A DNA stretch of 5,378 nt from Pseudomonadota bacterium. Lineage in GTDB: Bacteria > Pseudomonadota > Gammaproteobacteria > Burkholderiales > Sulfuriferulaceae. Made by a program: the position numbers and the translations under genes. Positions 1 through 2,880 of this stretch are shown here, one piece after another. The stretch is taken from the NCBI GenBank assembly GCA_021790625.1, contig JAJYGL010000119.1, positions 1 through 5,378 on the forward strand, read 5' to 3'. Position 1 is the first letter of the stretch; each line of letters opens with the position of its first letter. Below the pieces are notes generated by a model that was not told where the DNA came from, searched no databases, and saw only the letters and a program-made list of their open reading frames with translations.

Positions 1-446
1 TGCCAAAAAGCAACTATTTTTACCGTTTTTTCAGCACCATCACCCAAAACCGCGAACATCCCTACTGGTGGACAGAGTCACGCGCTGCTGACGAAGCGCA
101 AATTATCGAGCACCACCTGTCGCGCCGGTTATGGTTGCTGGAAACCATTGTCACCGCAGCACCACTGATGGGATTGATGGGAACCATTGCCGGCATGATG
201 CACGCCTTTCAGCTCATCGGTCAAAATGGCCTGGTCAACCCGACCGGCGTCACCGGCGGTGTTGCGCAAGCATTGATTGCCACCGCCATCGGCCTCATGA
301 TTGCACTGGTAAGCCTGTTTGGTTTCAACTATTTTTCCCGCCTGCAAGCGCAAACGCTGGATGACATGGAACGCTTGGGCACACGACTCATCGACCGTGT
401 CAGACTGGACCAACACGTGAATCAAGAAACGAATAAATCAAAATAA
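1..446 (+). CDS. exbB: ExbB/TolQ/MotA-family proton channel protein, C-terminal part (5' end outside window)
   Basis: The frame is open from the left window edge to a TAA at 444-446, giving 147 visible residues. It carries the conserved C-terminal half of the MotA/TolQ/ExbB family. A membrane segment near visible residues 45-66 contains the motif LETIVTAAPLMGLMGTIAGM, and a second lies near residues 87-110 (GGVAQALIATAIGLMIALV). A short basic cytoplasmic tail follows. In this family the protein forms the pentameric inner-membrane channel that, with ExbD, couples the proton gradient to TonB. Adjacent exbD and tonB genes favour ExbB over TolQ, since no TolA-like gene follows. A TTG at 135 is not the start, because the frame and family similarity continue upstream of it. 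The last codons and the stop lie inside a 10-bp tandem repeat. The N-terminal domain and first membrane segment are missing because of the window edge. Family assignment is firm; the transported substrate is unknown. Confidence 0.9.
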   Translation, partial: PKSNYFYRFFSTITQNREHPYWWTESRAADEAQIIEHHLSRRLWLLETIVTAAPLMGLMGTIAGMMHAFQLIGQNGLVNPTGVTGGVAQALIATAIGLMIALVSLFGFNYFSRLQAQTLDDMERLGTRLIDRVRLDQHVNQETNKSK

Positions 447-472
447 ATCAACATAAATCAACATAAATCAAC
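433..472 (+). repeat. Tandem 10-bp repeat (ATAAATCAAC x4) between exbB and exbD
   Basis: Four head-to-tail copies of ATAAATCAAC occupy 433-442, 443-452, 453-462 and 463-472; only the last base of the first copy differs. The unit is not a multiple of three, so its TAA falls in all three reading frames across the array (434, 444, 454, 464). The copy at 444 ends exbB. The array fills the space just before the exbD ribosome binding site. Confidence 0.9.
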
Positions 473-476
473 AAGG
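473..476 (+). promoter_or_regulatory. Ribosome binding site of exbD
   Basis: AAGG directly follows the tandem repeat and lies 9 nt before the ATG at 486. It is a modest Shine-Dalgarno match in an unstructured A-rich context and supports that start codon. Confidence 0.6.
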
Positions 477-485
477 CTGAATACC

Positions 486-887
486 ATGAAACTGCGCAAA
501 ACCCGCCAGCAACGCAAGGGACGCATCGAAATCATTCCCATGATCGATGTCATGTTCTTTCTGCTCGCCACGTTCATGCTGGCCTCACTGTCCCTGCAAA
601 AACTCGACGCCATCAAACTGAACCTGCCGCAAGGCGCCGCAGCACCCATGGCGCAACAGGCGACACCAGTCACCCTCAGCATTACCGCTGATAACCACAT
701 TCTCATTAATCGTCAACCCACTTCACTGGCAAAATTGGCTCAAACACTCAAACCCCTGCTACATGCCGATCAAACCGTGATCGTCTCCGCAGACGAACAT
801 GCGCAACAAGGTACGGTCGTTCATGCCATGCTAGCCGCCCAAAGCGCGGGAGCCGCCCATTTTCTGATTGCCGTTGCCCATGAGTGA
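486..887 (+). CDS. exbD: ExbD/TolR-family biopolymer transport protein
   Basis: This complete gene encodes 133 residues, the usual ExbD/TolR size. A basic cytoplasmic N-terminus (KLRKTRQQRKGR) precedes one membrane helix at about residues 17-38 with the family signature IIPMIDVMFFLLATFML. Asp21 in that helix matches the conserved proton-carrying aspartate of ExbD. The remainder (about residues 45-133) is a periplasmic domain that reads like the usual ExbD/TolR fold, including LSITADNHILINRQP and a C-terminal segment rich in A, H and V. In this family ExbD sits inside the ExbB pentamer and couples proton flow to TonB movement. An AAGG ribosome binding site precedes the ATG. The 3' end overlaps the next gene in the sequence ATGAGTGA, consistent with translational coupling. 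Alone it could be TolR, but the TonB-like gene that follows favours ExbD. Confidence 0.9.
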   Translation: MKLRKTRQQRKGRIEIIPMIDVMFFLLATFMLASLSLQKLDAIKLNLPQGAAAPMAQQATPVTLSITADNHILINRQPTSLAKLAQTLKPLLHADQTVIVSADEHAQQGTVVHAMLAAQSAGAAHFLIAVAHE

Positions 888-1641
888 AGAAGTCATGCAT
901 CAGGATAATATGTTTCGCGGCATGCTATTGCCTGCCCTTGTCATCTGGCTCCTTGTTATCTTCGCACTTGGCCATGGGCTGCAAAAAAACAATCAGCAAC
1001 TCACCCCGCCTGCGCTCGACGCCCGGCTCATCGAGCTGCCGCCGGCATCCAACACACCCGCGCCAGCGCGAATGGCCTCACCCGCACCAAGCAAAATGCC
1101 AGCTCACAAAACACCTGTTCAACCAACAAAAATTCAACCAGCAAAAATTCAACCGACAAAAACCCAGGCAGAAAAAATATTGCCGCCCGCACCGCCTAAA
1201 GTGCCCGTTCAATCCACACCACCGGCAGTTTCAGCGCCCGCTCAACCCATCCAGCATAGCTTGCCTACACCAAACACCTCATCGGCAGCACCTGCAACGC
1301 AAAAATCTGCCACACCGCCAACAAACAACACCAACAACACCAATAATACCGACAACGCATCGGGCGACACAGAAAACATGGGAGCACAAGCCGTCTACCA
1401 TCCGAACCCGGTCATTCCAGAAGAGTTACGTGATGATGCGCTGCACGTCACCGTATCCGTACGTTTTCATATTGCCGCCGATGGCAGCGTCACCGTTGAA
1501 CTCACACACCCCGCCCCAGATCCACGGTTAAACCGCATTGTGCTCGACACACTCAAAACCTGGCGCTTTTTTCCCGCCACCAACAAAGGAAAACCCATCA
1601 CTTCCACACAAGATCTCGACATCAATATCGGCGGTGAATAA
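880..1641 (+). CDS. tonB: TonB-family energy transducer
   Basis: The predicted protein has 253 residues from the ATG at 880, which overlaps the exbD stop by 8 nt. ATG codons at 895 and 910 are alternative starts, and the ribosome binding site evidence is weak for all three. Architecture is that of TonB: a short N-terminus, one membrane anchor (about residues 15-34, MLLPALVIWLLVIFALGHGL), a long Pro/Ala/Lys/Thr-rich periplasmic linker (about 38-165), and a C-terminal domain of about 85 residues. That domain contains VSVRFHIAADGSVTVEL and LDTLKTWRFFPATNKGKP, matching the TonB C-terminal pattern (DG-V, WRF-PA, G-P). The linker contains three QPTKI-type pentapeptides and an NNT-repeat stretch. 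The anchor lacks a clear Ser-x3-His motif of classical TonB at the usual place; a histidine (His32) lies at its periplasmic end. With ExbB and ExbD it should transmit energy to outer-membrane receptors. No receptor gene is in the window. Confidence 0.87.
   Translation: MSEEVMHQDNMFRGMLLPALVIWLLVIFALGHGLQKNNQQLTPPALDARLIELPPASNTPAPARMASPAPSKMPAHKTPVQPTKIQPAKIQPTKTQAEKILPPAPPKVPVQSTPPAVSAPAQPIQHSLPTPNTSSAAPATQKSATPPTNNTNNTNNTDNASGDTENMGAQAVYHPNPVIPEELRDDALHVTVSVRFHIAADGSVTVELTHPAPDPRLNRIVLDTLKTWRFFPATNKGKPITSTQDLDINIGGE
1120..1164 (+). repeat. 15-bp in-frame tandem repeat in the tonB linker
   Basis: Three copies of a 15-bp unit (CAACCAACAAAAATT with small changes) lie at 1120-1134, 1135-1149 and 1150-1164. 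They encode QPTKI, QPAKI and QPTKT. Copy-number change would lengthen or shorten the periplasmic linker by five residues without shifting the frame. Confidence 0.85.
1321..1350 (+). repeat. Asn-Asn-Thr codon repeat in the tonB linker
   Basis: Ten codons of Asn and Thr form three NNT units after an initial Thr (TNNTNNTNNT). They lie at the distal end of the linker, shortly before the folded C-terminal domain. The third unit uses AAT where the first two use AAC. Confidence 0.8.
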
Positions 1642-1767
1642 AAAACGGGTATCTGCAATCCACAGGGGATGGGGTTAAATAGGGTTAAATTTTTGGCCAT
1701 CGACACATTGAAAGCTTAAAAAACGATCACTCATATTTGGCGACATGAATACGTTAACGTTGAGGTA

Positions 1768-1795
1768 AGGGGCGGGCGGCTTCTCGCCCGTTCCT
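1768..1795 (+). terminator. GC-rich hairpin, possible weak terminator after the tonB operon
   Basis: CGGGCG (1773-1778) pairs with CGCCCG (1785-1790) around a 6-nt loop. The stem can be extended outward by two G-U, two G-C and one A-U pair, to 11 bp, when read as + strand RNA. On the minus strand the G-U pairs become A-C mismatches, so the structure favours + transcripts. The following bases (CTTGACC) are not a real U-run, and the hairpin is 126 nt past the tonB stop, so terminator function is tentative. It sits between convergent genes. Confidence 0.35.
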
Positions 1796-1842
1796 CTTGA
1801 CCGTAAGATTGGGTATCGCAGTTGCACACGAAAGTTCCATAC

Positions 1843-2136
1843 CTACCGCCTGCTACCAGTGTAGCCGGGTTTCCTGTACTGATGGCGCACGATCAGGATT
1901 CGAATGCCGGTTTCAAGATTTCGATATACGACCAAGTACGGAAAAACCTTCAGTGGGAATGTTCTTCGTCCTCCTGTCGTTGGCGTTCCGAGACCTGGAT
2001 GCTCAACCAAGAGTTTGGTGATACGTTCAAATTCTTCGAGAAAACGCACAGCGACCACGGGGCCAGCTTGTTCGCTGTAGAAATCCAGAGCTTTGGCAAT
2101 ATCATGCTCCGCTCCAGGATGGAGCGAGTAGGTCAT
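1843..2136 (-). CDS. RelE/ParE-superfamily toxin
   Basis: The predicted protein has 97 residues and starts at an ATG (2136-2134) that overlaps the antitoxin stop as ATGA. The frame is open further upstream, but that part is the shadow of the antitoxin gene. The sequence follows the ParE/RelE pattern (PF05016-like): an N-terminal HPGAEHDIAKALDFYSEQ helix, RFLEEFERITKLLVEHPGLG in the middle, then RRTFPLKVFPYLVVYRN and a C-terminal IVRHQYRKPGY. RelE members cleave mRNA in the ribosome and ParE members poison gyrase; the sequence alone does not decide between them. Many relatives end PGYW followed by a few residues; here the tail is PGYTGSRR, so the usual Trp is absent. No good ribosome binding site precedes it, consistent with coupling to the antitoxin. 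Its 3' end faces the tonB operon. Confidence 0.85.
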   Translation of the reverse strand: MTYSLHPGAEHDIAKALDFYSEQAGPVVAVRFLEEFERITKLLVEHPGLGTPTTGGRRTFPLKVFPYLVVYRNLETGIRILIVRHQYRKPGYTGSRR

Positions 2137-2360
2137 CGCTGAATTCTTGCGCGAAGCCGGGGGATGGCTACCTGCCCTGAAACTGCCGAGACCGAACCGG
2201 ATTCCAGTTCGGCTTCTCTGCGATCTGCTTCTCGCTCCCATGCTTCCTCGACTTCGGGGTCTGAATCAAGGCTGGCGATCAATCGCTCAAGCAAGTGTAA
2301 TCGTTCAACAGGGGTTAACTGCAGGACTTCGGCTTCCAAGACTTCTAGGTTTGTACCCAC
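2133..2360 (-). CDS. Addiction-module antitoxin (PF09720/TIGR02574-like)
   Basis: The chosen start is the GTG at 2360-2358, because a strong GGAGG ribosome binding site lies 5 nt before it; this gives 75 residues. A GTG at 2396 would add 12 residues but would place that site inside the gene. The protein is small and acidic, with LTPVERLHLLERLIASLDSD followed by VEEAWEREADRREAELESG. This matches the family pattern of an LxxxER-LxxxLxxSLD helix, then W-x-E and R-x-E-x-x-x-G. A basic C-terminus (IPRLRARIQR) follows. In this family the C-terminal half usually wraps and neutralises a RelE/ParE-type toxin, which is encoded next with an ATGA overlap. The two genes form one minus-strand transcription unit. 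Antitoxin function is inferred from family resemblance and gene order. Confidence 0.83.
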   Translation of the reverse strand: MGTNLEVLEAEVLQLTPVERLHLLERLIASLDSDPEVEEAWEREADRREAELESGSVSAVSGQVAIPRLRARIQR

Positions 2361-2364
2361 GCTG

Positions 2365-2370
2365 ACCTCC
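2365..2370 (-). promoter_or_regulatory. Strong Shine-Dalgarno of the antitoxin gene
   Basis: GGAGGT on the minus strand is followed by CAGC and the GTG at 2360, which is ideal spacing. It decides the start codon of the antitoxin. It also implies that the antitoxin is translated better than the toxin, which lacks such a site. Confidence 0.75.
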
Positions 2371-2392
2371 AATGTCAGTAGATGCTGACAAT
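2371..2392 (-). promoter_or_regulatory. Palindrome, candidate operator of the toxin-antitoxin module
   Basis: TGTCAG (2373-2378) and CTGACA (2385-2390) form a 6-nt inverted repeat with a 6-nt spacer, directly before the antitoxin ribosome binding site. A related half-site, CTGACC, follows at 2362-2367. Toxin-antitoxin operons are commonly autorepressed through palindromes in this position. A weak TTGTGA hexamer (2408-2403) could be the -35 box, with a -10 box inside the palindrome, but the -10 match is poor. The operator role is inferred. Confidence 0.4.
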
Positions 2393-2521
2393 TCACAGTC
2401 TATCACAACGCGGCCACGCAATGACGAGTTCCAGCTACAGACCCCACAGTCCGAAGTGCAACCCTTAATCGCCGACGAAATTTAAGGAACCGCTGATCTA
2501 TTCCCACATGACCGCGACGGC

Positions 2522-2612
2522 GGTCTGGCGGGATGAAATGCAAGGCGTGGCTCGCAGTCAAGGGTTATTCTCCTTGACAAGAGACACAACACGGCAGTTC
2601 GCCCGCCAGACC
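2522..2612. repeat. Internal palindrome A of the MITE-like element
   Basis: GGTCTGGCGGG (2522-2532) and CCCGCCAGACC (2602-2612) are perfect 11-bp inverted copies. Inside them GTCAAGG (2557-2563) pairs with CCTTGAC (2572-2578), extended by one G-U pair around a 6-nt loop. The result is a nested stem-loop in the left half of the element. Confidence 0.8.
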
Positions 2613-2625
2613 CCGTCCCATACGG

Positions 2626-2729
2626 GTTGCGGCCAAATCGGGTGCTCGCTTCCTTGTACGGCTTGGTGTCAAAGTCCCAGCTACGACCTGCGCCGTACGC
2701 GTCGCGATCTTCCCGATTTGACCCGCAAC
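2626..2729. repeat. Internal palindrome B of the MITE-like element
   Basis: GTTGCGGCCAAATCGGG (2626-2642) pairs with its near-exact reverse complement at 2712-2729, with one indel and one mismatch at the centre of the arm. Inside, GTACGGC (2656-2662) pairs with GCCGTAC (2692-2698). This second nested stem-loop fills the right half, so the whole element can fold into two arms closed by the terminal repeats. Confidence 0.8.
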
Positions 2730-2765
2730 GCGGTTCATGGAGGAATAAATCAGCGGTTCCTTAAA

Positions 2766-2880
2766 GGTTATTCACTGAGGAAGGGCTTGCATTTGAATTT
2801 ACGGAAGGTCTCGTGCGGCGGCGGGGAAGAAAGCATATTGCACATAGCCGAATTTTCGTTCGTCAGACATCACTGCAATG
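2766..2880. other. Intergenic remnant between the MITE-like element and smc, with a possible 23-codon ORF
   Basis: On the minus strand, just after the smc stop, an ATG at 2870 opens a 23-codon frame ending in TAA at 2799. It begins MSDERKFGYVQYAFF and is followed by a short Ala/Pro-rich tail. No ribosome binding site precedes it and the family is not recognised. It may be chance, or the fragment of a gene cut down by rearrangement. No convincing terminator for smc is visible here. Confidence 0.25.

Larger units (their letters stand above)
2481..2765. mobile_element. MITE-like non-autonomous element with long terminal inverted repeats
   Basis: The two ends are near-perfect inverted copies. 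The left end starts TTTAAGGAACCGCTGAT (2481-2516) and the right end is its reverse complement (2729-2765). The first 23 bp differ at a single base, and similarity continues to about 36 bp with one further indel and two substitutions. The outer TTAA (2482-2485 and 2761-2764) can be read as a 4-bp target duplication, which would make the element proper 2486-2760 (275 bp). No transposase is encoded. The interior holds two nested palindromes. A 57-codon minus-strand ORF (2738 to 2565) and an open + frame through the element look like by-products of its base composition, so no protein is called. Mobilisation would have to come from a transposase elsewhere recognising these ends. Confidence 0.8.

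Noticed and set aside
129..425. 98-codon minus-strand open frame opposite exbB
   Set aside because: It is antisense to the conserved ExbB membrane segments, with no ribosome binding site or family resemblance.
884..1531. 215-codon + strand open frame overlapping tonB
   Set aside because: It is a shifted reading of the low-complexity tonB linker; the tonB frame has a membrane anchor and a recognisable C-terminal domain.
2137..2241. N-terminal extension of the toxin frame up to 2241
   Set aside because: These codons overlap the antitoxin gene in another frame and resemble no toxin; the family similarity begins at the ATG at 2136.
2361..2396. Upstream GTG at 2396 as the antitoxin start
   Set aside because: It would place the strong GGAGG site within the coding region; the GTG at 2360 is correctly spaced from that site.
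2421..2475. Possible remnant of an insertion sequence end upstream of the antitoxin (around CCGAAGTGCAACCC)
   Set aside because: It felt familiar as an insertion sequence terminus, but no matching inverted copy or transposase fragment exists in the window.
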